NCBI GenBank assembly: GCA_024641705.1
Contig: JAHECO010000016.1
Span: 20,107-84,106, forward strand
Length of the DNA stretch: 64,000 nucleotides
DNA from: Candidatus Kryptoniota bacterium
GTDB taxonomy: Bacteria > Bacteroidota > Ignavibacteria > Kryptoniales > JAKASW01
Direction: 5' to 3'
Shown here piece by piece: positions 17,814 to 27,247 of the stretch. The notes beneath the pieces are model-generated. The model ran no database searches. It saw nothing but the letters and a program-made list of their open reading frames with translations, and had not been told where the DNA came from. The first letter of the stretch is position 1; each line of letters opens with the position of its first letter. The position numbers were made by a program, and so were the translations under genes.

Positions 17814-18277
17814 GATTTTTCCATGAGGACGATAGCGAAACAAGCGATGGCATTCTTGCCCACGAGCGTCCCTTCGGTGGTCTTTGCCTTTACCGACACA
17901 CGCTCCGGTCCCACACCGCAGTCTGCCGCGATGGAAGCGCGAATGGCATCGTAAGATTTGCTGAGCTTCGGCTGGTCCGCCACAATCACCACGTCGATAT
18001 TATTCACCCGCAATTTTGCCTTCGACGCGGCCTCGAGCGAAAACCTCAGAATCTGCCGGCTGTCTATCCCTTCTGTTTTCTTGTCATCGTCCCTGAAGAA
18101 GACTCCGATATCTCCTGCCGCGCAGGTGCCGAGGATAGCATCGGCAAGGGCATGCAGAACGACGTCCCCGTCGGAATGGCCCTTCAGACCCTTCGCGAAG
18201 TCGATGCCGACACCGCCAAGTTTCAGCGGCTTGCCCTCCGTCAGTTCGTGTGCGTCGAACCCGAAACCTACTCTCAT
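17810..18277 (-). CDS. ispF: 2-C-methyl-D-erythritol 2,4-cyclodiphosphate synthase
   Basis: 155 residues, standard length. It cyclises CDP-ME 2-phosphate in the MEP isoprenoid pathway. Metal and substrate motifs are intact: RVGFGFDAHEL (Asp-x-His), LKGHSDGDVVLHALADAILG (second His), GDIGVFFRDDD, and AKTTEGTLVGKNAIACFAIV at the C-terminus. It overlaps the acylphosphatase by four bases upstream and DedA by four downstream. No other MEP gene lies in the window. Confidence 0.97.
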   Translation of the reverse strand: MRVGFGFDAHELTEGKPLKLGGVGIDFAKGLKGHSDGDVVLHALADAILGTCAAGDIGVFFRDDDKKTEGIDSRQILRFSLEAASKAKLRVNNIDVVIVADQPKLSKSYDAIRASIAADCGVGPERVSVKAKTTEGTLVGKNAIACFAIVLMEKS

Positions 18278-18549
18278 AGCCCTTGAAACCCGCTGAACTC
18301 AAACGTAGGCTTGTCCCATTCGATCCTCACGTCGGACACATGTGCGGAAATAGGCCCCCGCTTCAGGTCCTTAATGAACTCCTCGACAATTCCCCGGTCC
18401 CCTTCAGCGACGATCTCCACTCGTCCGTCGGCAAGGTTCTTTGCGAACCCGTTAATCCCATACGAGCTCGCCTTTCTTATCGCAAAGTACCTGTAGCCGA
18501 CCCCCTGGACCATGCCGCTCACGTAGAGATGGGCCCTCGCATCAGTCAT
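18274..18549 (-). CDS. acyP: acylphosphatase
   Basis: 91 residues. It hydrolyses carboxyl-phosphate anhydrides such as acetyl phosphate or 1,3-bisphosphoglycerate. The active-site loop GMVQGVGYRYFAIRKA contains the catalytic Arg, and the catalytic Asn lies in INGFAKNLADGRVEIVAEG. The start overlaps the AlaX stop by eight bases and the end overlaps ispF by four. Its place between a tRNA-editing gene and an isoprenoid gene gives no obvious pathway link. Confidence 0.95.
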   Translation of the reverse strand: MTDARAHLYVSGMVQGVGYRYFAIRKASSYGINGFAKNLADGRVEIVAEGDRGIVEEFIKDLKRGPISAHVSDVRIEWDKPTFEFSGFQGL

Positions 18550-19726
18550 GTCTCAGACCTCCTTTGACAAGAGCGACGACATCCTCCATTCGCGACTTGT
18601 CGAATGCGATGGAATAGAACCCGTTCCTGCCTCCGCCCTTCACCCCGCACTTCGAACGGAGCTCGTCGAGTACGGCAGCAGCCGTTTTGTCGTCTGCGAC
18701 GAGATTGAGATTCATGTAGCAAACGTTCCCTTCGACACGGTGAAATGCAAATGTCGATTTCACCCTGCGGGAAACGCAGCTGGCGACGAAACGGAGCTCT
18801 TCAGTGGTCTGGAGTACCGAGGAGAGGTCGGTGACATGAACGTCTGCAGAAGGCTTCTCGAGATTCGCCGCCATCTTCTCGCAGACATCCTCAAGCATTC
18901 TCTCTCCAAGAAACTTGATCCGGCTCTCTTTCTCATGCAGCTGATTCTTCAGTTTCTCAACGGCCGTAGGGAGTTCCTCTATGGTAGCTGAGATATTCCT
19001 GGAACTCTCGCGGGCAGATTTTAACAGTTCGTAGTACCGCCGGCTTGCTCTATCGCCGCAGAAGAACTCGATGCGTGTTAGCGCGCTTTTCACCTTCTCA
19101 ACGTTGCCGGTAAGAATCATCCCGATCTCGGAAGTGTGCGTACAGTGCGTCCCGCCACAAGGCGACATGTCAAAATCCTTTACATCGATGATACGCACGG
19201 TCCCTTCGACTTTCGGAGGCTTACGCAGCTTGAACGAGGCTATGTTGTCCCGGTCGGCGAAGTGAACGGTGACAGGTCTATTCTCGCGAACCACCTTGTT
19301 CGCTTCTTCGACAGCACGGGCAACCTCATCTTCCGTGGGTTGGCGCGAGAGGTCGATAGTGCCTGTGTATTCGCCGAGCCTCGAAGAAACCGTCTCGATG
19401 CCGAAGAGGTTTTCGAACGCCGCAGAGAGGATGTGCTGTCCGGTATGCTGCTGCATATTGGCGAACCGCCTTGCCCAGTCTATCCGGCAAGTCACCTTGC
19501 CGGGCCGTACTTCCGCCGGAACGACATGCAAGACCATGCCGTCTTCCTCAAATACATCCAGCACTTCCTGGCCGCCGATGAATCCGGTGTCGTGCTCCTG
19601 TCCGCCCGAGGTAGGGTAGAAATAACTCGTATCCAGGGCAACGACGAACTCCTCGCCTTTCTTGGAAGCGCGCGCGACGAGCGCGTCGAATTCCACTGTG
19701 TAGGGGTCGTTGTAGTATGGTCTCAT
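18542..19726 (-). CDS. AlaX-type alanyl-tRNA editing protein with DHHA1 domain
   Basis: 394 residues, the long AlaX form. It lacks the alanyl-tRNA synthetase catalytic core. Order: N-terminal barrel (FYPTSGGQEHDTGFI), the editing domain with zinc ligands in MQQHTGQHIL (H94, H98) and CGGTHCTHTSEIG, a coiled-coil-like stretch (about 235-275), and a DHHA1-like C-terminal domain ending GGRNGFYSIAFDKS. It deacylates Ser-tRNA(Ala) or Gly-tRNA(Ala) in trans. The start overlaps the CDF gene stop by four bases. Confidence 0.9.
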   Translation of the reverse strand: MRPYYNDPYTVEFDALVARASKKGEEFVVALDTSYFYPTSGGQEHDTGFIGGQEVLDVFEEDGMVLHVVPAEVRPGKVTCRIDWARRFANMQQHTGQHILSAAFENLFGIETVSSRLGEYTGTIDLSRQPTEDEVARAVEEANKVVRENRPVTVHFADRDNIASFKLRKPPKVEGTVRIIDVKDFDMSPCGGTHCTHTSEIGMILTGNVEKVKSALTRIEFFCGDRASRRYYELLKSARESSRNISATIEELPTAVEKLKNQLHEKESRIKFLGERMLEDVCEKMAANLEKPSADVHVTDLSSVLQTTEELRFVASCVSRRVKSTFAFHRVEGNVCYMNLNLVADDKTAAAVLDELRSKCGVKGGGRNGFYSIAFDKSRMEDVVALVKGGLRHD

Positions 19727-21114
19727 TTGCCGTCGTGGGAGACAGGTTCCTGGTGAATCACTGCCTTCGATATTTGAGGGAATTCCTTTACGATTTCTTC
19801 CTCGAGTTCGTTCACTATTCTAACGGTTTCCGCAAGCGAAAAGTTTTCGTTAAGCTGGCATGTCATTGCGACACGCATGCCGGCACTGCTCTCTGTGAAG
19901 TTCAAATTGCCGCAGCGCACGACTTCGCGTTTAGAACCGACGTATCCCAGCAGTTTCCGCGGAAGATCGCTGTTCCGGTAGTTCACGGATGTTGCGCGGA
20001 TCAATTCATCCGCAGATTTGTCGATGTGTATGAAAATCTGGTCCACACCGCCTACGTGGTCGCGTATCGATCTTTCAAGTTCATCCGCTTTGACGTGGGC
20101 TTCCTCGATCGTTCCGGCTGCCTCGACCTCCAGATGAAGGTCGACGACTATCCCGTATTCGGTGGAATAGACCTCCACTTCATGAACCTTGCAGCCCGCG
20201 GACTCGGCGGCAAACCTGATCTTGTCCGGCACGGTTTCCTCCTCTCCCTCGACCGGCTCGGCGTGGACGACCACATCGATACCGTCACGCACATTCTTGA
20301 CTCTCTGCTCGATTCCGTCCATGAGTTTGTGGGCCTGCTCGAACGGCAGGAGTCTAGGGAGTCCGACCACCATATCGACGAAAATCCTGCCGCCGGAATC
20401 CCTGACCCTGAGTTTCTTGAGTTCCCGAATGCCGGAGGATTCAAGGGCAGCAGACCTGATGTCTTCGACGAGAGCCGGATTGGGGCTTCTGTCGACAAGT
20501 ACGTCGATAGTTCTTTTGCCGAGTCTCAGGCTGATCATTACCACGATTATGGATACCCCGAGTGCGGCAACGGGGTCTGCGAAGGAGAAGCCGAACCTTG
20601 CGCCGACGAGACCGATGATAACGACGCCGGAGCTCAGGATGTCCGTCGAGAAATGAAGCGCGTCGGCTTCAAGAGCTTGGCTGTGGTACTTCTTCGCGGC
20701 GCGAGAAAGCATTTTGGCCCGTGTGAAGTCTATTGCGATCGAAGTGGCCATCACGATGAAGCTCCAGACGGTAACTTCAATTTCCACCTGTTTGAAGAAG
20801 AGCCGGTTGATGGCTTCCCTGGCAATAAGGAAACAGGTGACGAGTAGGAGGACAGTCTCGAAGAGTGCGGAGATGTTTTCGAATTTGCCGTGTCCGTAAT
20901 GATGCTCCGAATCGGCTGGCTTGTCGGCGGCACGGACCGCGAAGAGCGTCATCCCGGCTGCCATCAGGTCAAGACCCGAATGGGCGGCCTCGCTCAGGAT
21001 CCCGAGGCTTCCTGTGCTGATGCCGACGATCAGTTTAAAGGTAGTAAGAAATACGGCGGCAACCACAGAACTGAGTGCCGCCGATATTTTTTCATGAGAC
21101 GAATATTTCGTCAA
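19723..21114 (-). CDS. cation diffusion facilitator with extended cytoplasmic domain
   Basis: 463 residues, against about 300 for a usual CDF protein. Six membrane helices fill residues 10-205. Metal-site residues are H45/D49 in SEAAHSGLDLMA (TM2) and H154/D158 in EADALHFSTDILSS (TM5), an HD-HD arrangement most often linked with zinc. A first ZT-dimer domain covers about 210-290; a second comparable unit (about 295-375, HEVEVYSTEYGIVVDLHLEV) and a third partial one (about 400-460) follow. It exports divalent metal from the cytoplasm in exchange for protons. First gene of the overlapping run down to ltaE. Confidence 0.9.
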   Translation of the reverse strand: MTKYSSHEKISAALSSVVAAVFLTTFKLIVGISTGSLGILSEAAHSGLDLMAAGMTLFAVRAADKPADSEHHYGHGKFENISALFETVLLLVTCFLIAREAINRLFFKQVEIEVTVWSFIVMATSIAIDFTRAKMLSRAAKKYHSQALEADALHFSTDILSSGVVIIGLVGARFGFSFADPVAALGVSIIVVMISLRLGKRTIDVLVDRSPNPALVEDIRSAALESSGIRELKKLRVRDSGGRIFVDMVVGLPRLLPFEQAHKLMDGIEQRVKNVRDGIDVVVHAEPVEGEEETVPDKIRFAAESAGCKVHEVEVYSTEYGIVVDLHLEVEAAGTIEEAHVKADELERSIRDHVGGVDQIFIHIDKSADELIRATSVNYRNSDLPRKLLGYVGSKREVVRCGNLNFTESSAGMRVAMTCQLNENFSLAETVRIVNELEEEIVKEFPQISKAVIHQEPVSHDGK

Positions 21115-21158
21115 GTTGAGAAACTATCCCTTCTCTCAACGGCTGCTGAGGGCCGGGG

Positions 21159-22508
21159 TCAGGACTTAATGTATTTGTCGACCAGACTCTTCGTACCTTT
21201 TGTATTGAGCTTCAGGAAGAGAAACTCGAACCTTTTCTCGAGTTCGAGGTTGGCCTTCTCGAACCAGTCTTTTCCGAGGTTCCACATCTGCTCCTTGAAT
21301 GGTCCGAAGCCTTTCTTCCTCGTCTTGTAAATGAACTGTTCGTCCGTCATGTCGGGCTTCTTCTCGTCCGCCATGTTCTTCCGGAGATAATCGTAAATCG
21401 TATCCCGGAATTCCTTCGGGAACAGGTCATAGAGAAGGTTCTGGAAGCCGGTCGCGAGGTGGATCTCCGCCGTGCCAACTCCCGGGAATTTGTCGAAAAG
21501 CTCCTCGGGGAGAGTGGAAGCGCCGTGCTGTACCGTCCCGGCCATTCCGTATTCTTTGCGGGCTATTTCCGAAATGTCCTTGAGAACGTTGAAGTCGATC
21601 TTGACCCGTGCAACCGTCCCGTCGGGCAGCGGCACGCCGCCGTGGCTGGATCCGGTCTGAACACTGATCTTGCTGATGATCTTGACACCGGCCTTCTTCG
21701 CATTGAGAGCCTTTACATACCCCTGCATGTAGGCTCGGAACTCTTCGGGGGTCGAGTTCTTCCCCCCAACTTCTCCGATCTCTCCTCCCACAGATATCGT
21801 GGTGCCCTGTGGTTCAAGCTCCCTGATCAGTGCCGTCATTTCAGCGGCAAGCTCGAAATTCACCCTCTGCTGCTCTATGGTCGTCGGTTTGCTGAGGTCG
21901 ACGAGGGTCGACGAGTCAATATCTATGTTGTAGAACTGGGCGGCGATCGCCTCGCTGATCAGCGATCTGATGCCTTCGGTTTCCTTCTGCGGATCGGCGG
22001 CAAATTTCTTGGCGTTGAACTGAAAATGGTCGCCCTGGATGAAGACGGGACCGGCATAATTCTCTTTCACCGCCGCAGCAAGCACGCAGGCGGAATACTC
22101 GTCCGGCCGCTGGTCAGTATAACCCATTTCCGACTTGGCGATCTCAAACACGAATGGCCCGATGTTATTCTTCTTCGCAACGCGGAACATAGCCCGGGCA
22201 AAGTCGTAAGTAATTCCCCTTACGTTGACTGCGGGGACTGTGAACCCGGAGACTTCCCCGCGCCCAAAAGCGTCGTACAGGCCTTGAATGGATGCGGAGC
22301 CGCAGCCGAGAGACTTCGCAAGCTCGCGGATCAACCACCTTGTCTTTGTTTTGACTTCCTGATCTGAATTGAATACCGATTCGTATACCAGGGTATCTAT
22401 TGCCGAGCTGCGAAGCTTGTTCGCATCGGCTACTTTTGCCTTCTGCCAACCGTCAACCTCAACAACTCCATGCAGAGTATTTTTTAGTTCTTCGACGTTC
22501 TTAACCAT
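21159..22508 (-). CDS. class II fructose-bisphosphate aldolase family, long form
   Basis: 449 residues, longer than the usual 300-360. A helical N-terminal extension of about 85 residues precedes the barrel (GEVSGFTVPAVNVRGITYDF). Zinc- and substrate-site motifs are present: VFIQGDHFQFNAKKF, DIDSSTLVDLS, SVGGEIGEVGGKNSTPEEF, GSSHGG and VQHGASTLPEELFDKFPG. It probably cleaves or makes fructose 1,6-bisphosphate, but a tagatose-bisphosphate or other ketose-bisphosphate substrate cannot be excluded. GGAGG lies six bases before the ATG. It lies between rsmB (52 bases upstream) and the CDF gene (44 bases downstream). Confidence 0.88.
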   Translation of the reverse strand: MVKNVEELKNTLHGVVEVDGWQKAKVADANKLRSSAIDTLVYESVFNSDQEVKTKTRWLIRELAKSLGCGSASIQGLYDAFGRGEVSGFTVPAVNVRGITYDFARAMFRVAKKNNIGPFVFEIAKSEMGYTDQRPDEYSACVLAAAVKENYAGPVFIQGDHFQFNAKKFAADPQKETEGIRSLISEAIAAQFYNIDIDSSTLVDLSKPTTIEQQRVNFELAAEMTALIRELEPQGTTISVGGEIGEVGGKNSTPEEFRAYMQGYVKALNAKKAGVKIISKISVQTGSSHGGVPLPDGTVARVKIDFNVLKDISEIARKEYGMAGTVQHGASTLPEELFDKFPGVGTAEIHLATGFQNLLYDLFPKEFRDTIYDYLRKNMADEKKPDMTDEQFIYKTRKKGFGPFKEQMWNLGKDWFEKANLELEKRFEFLFLKLNTKGTKSLVDKYIKS

Positions 22509-22560
22509 TTAATCCTCCGAAATGTTTTCCTTAGAAATGTATCAAAACCGCGGGTTTCAT

Positions 22561-23949
22561 TCAACGTTTCTTCCGAATTCTCGCGGCGAAGCTGCCGTCC
22601 ATGTCGTGCCTGTGCGGGAAAGTCTCAACAAAACCCTCCTTCCCCACAAAGGACCTCTCTACCAGCTCATCGGCGGGCTCGAACTCGTATTCGGGATGGC
22701 GACTTATGAATCCCTGTACCACTTCCTGGTTTTCCTCAGCTTCGATAGTGCATGTACTGTACACGATAACGCCGTCCGGCTTGAGAAGCTTGGAGGCGTT
22801 CTCGAGGATGTCGGACTGGATATCCTTCAGCAGCGTAATGTCCTCCGGGTCGCGCTTCCACTTCGAATCCGGCTTCTTTCTCATGACGCCGAATCCGGTA
22901 CACGGGGCGTCAATCAGTATCTTGTCGTACAGCACCGCATCCGAGAACTTGGAGGCGTCAGCCACTACGATTTTGACGTTGCTATACCCCATCCGATCGA
23001 CGGCATCCTGGATAAGCCTTGCCCTGTTCTCGTATTTCTCGACGGAAGTCAGGTCTACTTCTCCGTTCGTGAGTTCGAGAATATGCGTCGTTTTGCCTCC
23101 GGGTGCGGCGCACATATCCAGGATCCGCTCGTGAGGCTTGGGGTCGAGGAGAATAGAGACTATTCCTGCGCTTTCGTCCTGTACCGTGAACTGGCCCGCG
23201 CGGAAAGACTCGAGCTCTCCGATTCTTGAAAGCCCCTCCACGTAGAAGAAGTTTGATATGAACTGCCCGCGCGTCACCTTCAGCCCTTTTGACTCGAAAC
23301 CGGATGCGAGTTCCTCCGGTGCGATCTTCTTCGGATTCACCCTTATGGAAAGCTTCGGACGTTCATTAAGTGCAGTAAGAAGTTGTTCCGTCTCGTATAC
23401 TCCGAACCGGTTTATGAACCGCCTTACCAGCCAGGTCGGGAATGAATGGACGATGGAAAGCGCCTTGACCGGATCGTCTTCAATAGAGGGATATTCGACG
23501 GTATTGAGTTTCCTGATGGATGTCCGGAGGATCGCGTTGACGAGGTTCGCAAGAAACTGGCCACGCAATTTCTTTACGAATTCCACTGCCTCATTGACTG
23601 CTGCCGATTGGGGGACTCTTTCGAGGAACATTATCTGGTACATCGCAATCCTGATCGCATTCTTGATGTTGATGTCCAGCTTGGTGTAGTCACCGCGGTA
23701 AAACTGCGAAATGACGTAATCGATACGCATCTTCCAGCGGATCGTACCGTTCACGAGCTCGGTAAGGAACGACTTATCCAGCTTGCTTAACTCTGAATTC
23801 CTCAGTTCGAAGTCGAGCAGTTTATCCAGGTAGGAATCCGTTCTCTCGATCCTGTTCAGGACCTTCACGGCCACCTCGCGCGCCGTCTCGTAGATCACTG
23901 TCTCGGTTTCCTCACGCGGATAGTTCCTAAACCTCTTAGGTTGTTCCAT
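22561..23949 (-). CDS. rsmB: 16S rRNA (cytosine-967-C5) methyltransferase
   Basis: 462 residues. It uses SAM to methylate C967 of 16S rRNA before subunit assembly. An N-terminal NusB-like RNA-binding domain (about 20-150, VNGTIRWKMRIDYVISQF) is followed by the Rossmann methyltransferase domain with SAM loop ILDMCAAPGGKTTHI, then ILIDAPCTGFGVMRKKPDSKW and the nucleophilic Cys in VIVYSTCTIEAEEN. The start has AGGGG upstream. The next gene upstream, rpmE, also serves the ribosome, across a 237-base gap in which I recognise no feature. Confidence 0.95.
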   Translation of the reverse strand: MEQPKRFRNYPREETETVIYETAREVAVKVLNRIERTDSYLDKLLDFELRNSELSKLDKSFLTELVNGTIRWKMRIDYVISQFYRGDYTKLDINIKNAIRIAMYQIMFLERVPQSAAVNEAVEFVKKLRGQFLANLVNAILRTSIRKLNTVEYPSIEDDPVKALSIVHSFPTWLVRRFINRFGVYETEQLLTALNERPKLSIRVNPKKIAPEELASGFESKGLKVTRGQFISNFFYVEGLSRIGELESFRAGQFTVQDESAGIVSILLDPKPHERILDMCAAPGGKTTHILELTNGEVDLTSVEKYENRARLIQDAVDRMGYSNVKIVVADASKFSDAVLYDKILIDAPCTGFGVMRKKPDSKWKRDPEDITLLKDIQSDILENASKLLKPDGVIVYSTCTIEAEENQEVVQGFISRHPEYEFEPADELVERSFVGKEGFVETFPHRHDMDGSFAARIRKKR

Positions 23950-24186
23950 CTCTGCACCCCTTGGTTTTTCATTCGCTGCGGTTTTTCCGCCGTCAAACCA
24001 TAAGCATGCCCGGAATTGTTTCTGCGGTTACGACGGCGGTCTTTACGTAATAAATCTGGATACTGTGTCTTTTGTCAGGAAATCTATTTCCAAAGAACAG
24101 GCGAGTTGAAACCTCGGACACCTTCCTGTTCCGGCAAGCTGCCCCGGATCTGCGCTCCTAGGCAGCCGGAGCACAATCGCTGAAGG

Positions 24187-24408
24187 CTACGCCCCGGCTT
24201 TCTGCTTCTTGCCGTATTTCTGCATGAACTTCTCGACGCGTCCCGCCGAGTCAATGAGCTTCTGCTTGCCGGTGAAGAACGGATGACAGTTCGAACATAT
24301 CTCAACTTTCAGGAATTGGCCGGATTCAGTCGACCTCGTTTGGAAAGTGTTGCCGCAAACACAAGTCACCGTCACATTATGGTATTTGGGATGAATTCCG
24401 CTTCTCAT
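24187..24408 (-). CDS. rpmE: 50S ribosomal protein L31
   Basis: 73 residues, zinc-binding form. The four-cysteine site is visible as CVCGNTF and [19 protein letters not shown], followed by the conserved [14 protein letters not shown] tail. AGGAG precedes the ATG at the expected distance. The presence of the cysteines marks the C+ type, which in many bacteria is replaced by a cysteine-free paralogue when zinc is scarce; no such paralogue lies in this window. Confidence 0.97.
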   Translation of the reverse strand: MRSGIHPKYHNVTVTCVCGNTFQTRSTESGQFLKVEICSNCHPFFTGKQKLIDSAGRVEKFMQKYGKKQKAGA

Positions 24409-24497
24409 TTTTTCTCCTATTTACGCCATAAATCTACCAAAATGGCCGATAACTTCCAAATATCGATATCATTTCCCGCTTTTCGGTGTCCCGACAG

Positions 24498-27209
24498 CTA
24501 CCCCTTCAGCATTTGACGGAGAACCGTCTGGAGGATACCTCCGTTCTTATAGTAGTCCACATCGACATGACTGTCAAGTCTGGCGACGACGTCAAATTTG
24601 GTCGTTCTTCCTCCGTCTCCTGTGGCTGTCACGGTAAGCGTTTTGTGCGGTGCAAGGTTGTCACCGATGCCCGAGATTTTGAAAGCTTCCTTGCCCGTCA
24701 AGCCCAGAGTAGAGGCGTTTTCCCCCTCTTTGAACTGGAGCGGGAGGACTCCGAGACCGACGAGATTGCTTCGGTGAATTCTTTCATAGCTTTCCGCGAT
24801 CACGGCTTTGATGCCCAGGAGCAACGTCCCTTTGGCCGCCCAATCCCGGGAACTTCCGCTGCCGTATTCCTTTCCGGCAATCACCAGCAGAGGCACGCCT
24901 TCGGATTGATATTTCATGGCCGCATCATATATCCACATCTTCTCGCCACTGGGAATATGCATGGTCCAGCTTCCCTCGGTGCCGGGGACGAGCAAGTTCT
25001 TAAGTCGTATATTTCCGAACGTCCCCCGCATCATCACCTCGTGGTTCCCTCTTCGCGAACCGTACGAGTTGAAGTCCTTAGGCTGGACACCGTGCTCGAT
25101 CAGGTATTTACCTGCCGGACTGGCAGCCTGGATCGTCCCCGCCGGAGAGATATGATCGGTGGTCACCGAATCGCCGAGGAGCGCCAGCACTCGCGCCCCC
25201 TCGATGTCGGTAGCAGCGGGAGGGTCGAGCGGCAAGTCCTTGAAGAAGGGAGGCTCCTGAATATAAGTCGATGTAGAGTCCCATTTGTAGCTGTTGCCCT
25301 TCGGAATGTCCAGCCCGCGCCATCTCTCGTCCCCGTCGAAGACGTGCGCATACCGCGACTTGTACATCTCGGGTCTGATCGACTTCTTCAGGACTTCATT
25401 GATCTCATCCTGGCTGGGCCAGATATCCTTCAGGAACACCGGATCACCATTCTTCCCTTTCCCGATCGGCTCGGTCATAGGATCGAAATCCACTTTCCCC
25501 GCCAGAGCGTAAGCAACGACGAGGGGTGGTGAAGCAAGATAGCTCGCTTTAGCGTGCGGGTTGATTCTGCCTTCGAAGTTTCTATTTCCGCTGAGCACCG
25601 CGGCGGCGACAAGGCTTCCCTTCTCTACCGCCGAAGAAATATCCTCGTCCAGCGGTCCGCTGTTGCCGATGCATGTGGTGCAGCCGAATCCGACCAGGTT
25701 GAACTTGAGCTCCTCGAGCGGCTTGAGTAGGCCGGCGTCTTTCAGATAGTCGATAACGACCTGTGAACCCGGCGCCAGGCTCGTCTTCACCCATGGTTTC
25801 GGTTTGAGACCGTACTTTTCTACCGCTTTCTTGGCCAGAAGTCCCGCAGCCACAAGCACACTTGGATTCGAGGTATTCGTGCAGCTGGTAATTGCTGCGA
25901 TTACTACCGACCCATGACGCATCCCGAACGACGCGCCGTCTCTTTGGACCGGGACGTCCCTGGAAATGTCCTCCTGCTTCACTGCGAAGCCGCGTTCAGC
26001 TGTCGGGGCTGCGAGTGATTTCGCAAATGATGTTTTGACTTCACGCAACGGGACCCGGTCTTGCGGTCTCTTCGGCCCGGCAATACTCGGTTCAATTCTG
26101 CTCATGTCGACTTCGACTTCGTCCGAGTATATCGGCTCCGGCTTGTCTTTGCTCCAGAAGAGCTCCTGCTCCTTACAGTACGATTCGACGACCGCCACCT
26201 GTTCGTCGGCGCGGCCTGTCAACCTGAGATACTTCAACGTCTCCTCATCGACAGGAAAGAATCCCATCGTTGCGCCGTACTCGGGTGACATATTGCTGAT
26301 CGTCGCACGGTCGGGCAGGCTCAATTGCCCGATTCCTTCACCGTAGTACTCCACTATTTTGCCGACCACTCCCTTCTTCCTCAGGGTTTGCGTAATCGTC
26401 AGGACAAGATCTGTGGCGGTGATTCCTTCCGGCATCTCCCCCGTCAGTCTGACACCGACTACTTCGGGGGTCAGCATGAAATAGGGCTGTCCCAGCATGA
26501 CCGCTTCCGCCTCGATACCTCCGACACCCCATCCGAAGACGCCCAGGCCGTTAACCATCGTGGTATGCGAATCTGTGCCGACCAGTGAATCCGGGAACGC
26601 CCTCATCTCGCCGTCCTGGCTCCTCGTTTCCACGACCCGGGCAAGGTGCTCCAGGTTTACCTGGTGAACGATGCCTGTATCCGGGGGAACCACATTGAAA
26701 CTCTTGAAAGCGCTTTGGCCCCATCTCAGGAGCTTGTAGCGCTCAACGTTTCTCTTGAATTCCAGCTCAGCGTTAAAGAGGAAAGCCTCTTCAGTACCGA
26801 AATGATCGACCTGTACCGAATGGTCGATAACGAGCTCCGAAGGTATGAGAGGGTTGATCCTGTCGGTGTCGCCTTTGCGCCTTTCGACCTCACTCCTCAT
26901 TGCGGCCAGGTCGACTACGGCCGGAACACCGGTGAAATCCTGCAAAAGCACTCGTGCAGGCATAAACGCTATTTCCTTCTGTGGGAGGTGCTTACCGTCC
27001 CAGCCCAGGAGCGCTTCAACATCCGAAGCGGTGACGATCTTTCCGTCCTCATGCCTGAGGAGGTTCTCCAATAAGATCCGAATTGAATACGGGAGATTGG
27101 ATAAGTTGTGCTTCGAGTCGTTTAAGGAAGGAAGATGAAAAATCTTGAAGGTTGAATTCTTAGTCTTGAGATCTTTCTTTGCGGAAAATGAGTTTGACGA
27201 GACAGCCAT
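24498..27209 (-). CDS. acnA: aconitate hydratase (AcnA/IRP type)
   Basis: 903 residues from the ATG at 27209, with GGAG eight bases upstream; the longer GTG at 27218 lies at the Shine-Dalgarno itself. It interconverts citrate and isocitrate with a 4Fe-4S cluster. Cluster cysteines lie in AITSCTNTSNPSVL and GFGCTTCIGNSGPL. RVLLQDFTGVPAVVDLAAMR, GTDSHTTMVNGLGVFGWGVG and the swivel-domain GSSRDWAAKGTLLLG are intact. Together with citrate synthase and isocitrate dehydrogenase nearby it completes the citrate-to-2-oxoglutarate segment. The strong terminator at 27284 separates it from glnA. Confidence 0.96.
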   Translation of the reverse strand: MAVSSNSFSAKKDLKTKNSTFKIFHLPSLNDSKHNLSNLPYSIRILLENLLRHEDGKIVTASDVEALLGWDGKHLPQKEIAFMPARVLLQDFTGVPAVVDLAAMRSEVERRKGDTDRINPLIPSELVIDHSVQVDHFGTEEAFLFNAELEFKRNVERYKLLRWGQSAFKSFNVVPPDTGIVHQVNLEHLARVVETRSQDGEMRAFPDSLVGTDSHTTMVNGLGVFGWGVGGIEAEAVMLGQPYFMLTPEVVGVRLTGEMPEGITATDLVLTITQTLRKKGVVGKIVEYYGEGIGQLSLPDRATISNMSPEYGATMGFFPVDEETLKYLRLTGRADEQVAVVESYCKEQELFWSKDKPEPIYSDEVEVDMSRIEPSIAGPKRPQDRVPLREVKTSFAKSLAAPTAERGFAVKQEDISRDVPVQRDGASFGMRHGSVVIAAITSCTNTSNPSVLVAAGLLAKKAVEKYGLKPKPWVKTSLAPGSQVVIDYLKDAGLLKPLEELKFNLVGFGCTTCIGNSGPLDEDISSAVEKGSLVAAAVLSGNRNFEGRINPHAKASYLASPPLVVAYALAGKVDFDPMTEPIGKGKNGDPVFLKDIWPSQDEINEVLKKSIRPEMYKSRYAHVFDGDERWRGLDIPKGNSYKWDSTSTYIQEPPFFKDLPLDPPAATDIEGARVLALLGDSVTTDHISPAGTIQAASPAGKYLIEHGVQPKDFNSYGSRRGNHEVMMRGTFGNIRLKNLLVPGTEGSWTMHIPSGEKMWIYDAAMKYQSEGVPLLVIAGKEYGSGSSRDWAAKGTLLLGIKAVIAESYERIHRSNLVGLGVLPLQFKEGENASTLGLTGKEAFKISGIGDNLAPHKTLTVTATGDGGRTTKFDVVARLDSHVDVDYYKNGGILQTVLRQMLKG

Positions 27210-27247
27210 TGGAATCACTCCGATTAATTCACGTTAAAACCACATGA

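Noticed and set aside
19717..20847. A 376-residue open frame on the plus strand
   Set aside because: It lies wholly opposite the CDF transporter gene, has no recognisable domain, and mirrors codon bias of the real gene.
21459..22367. A 302-residue plus-strand frame
   Set aside because: Antisense to the class II aldolase; no start signal or recognisable motif.
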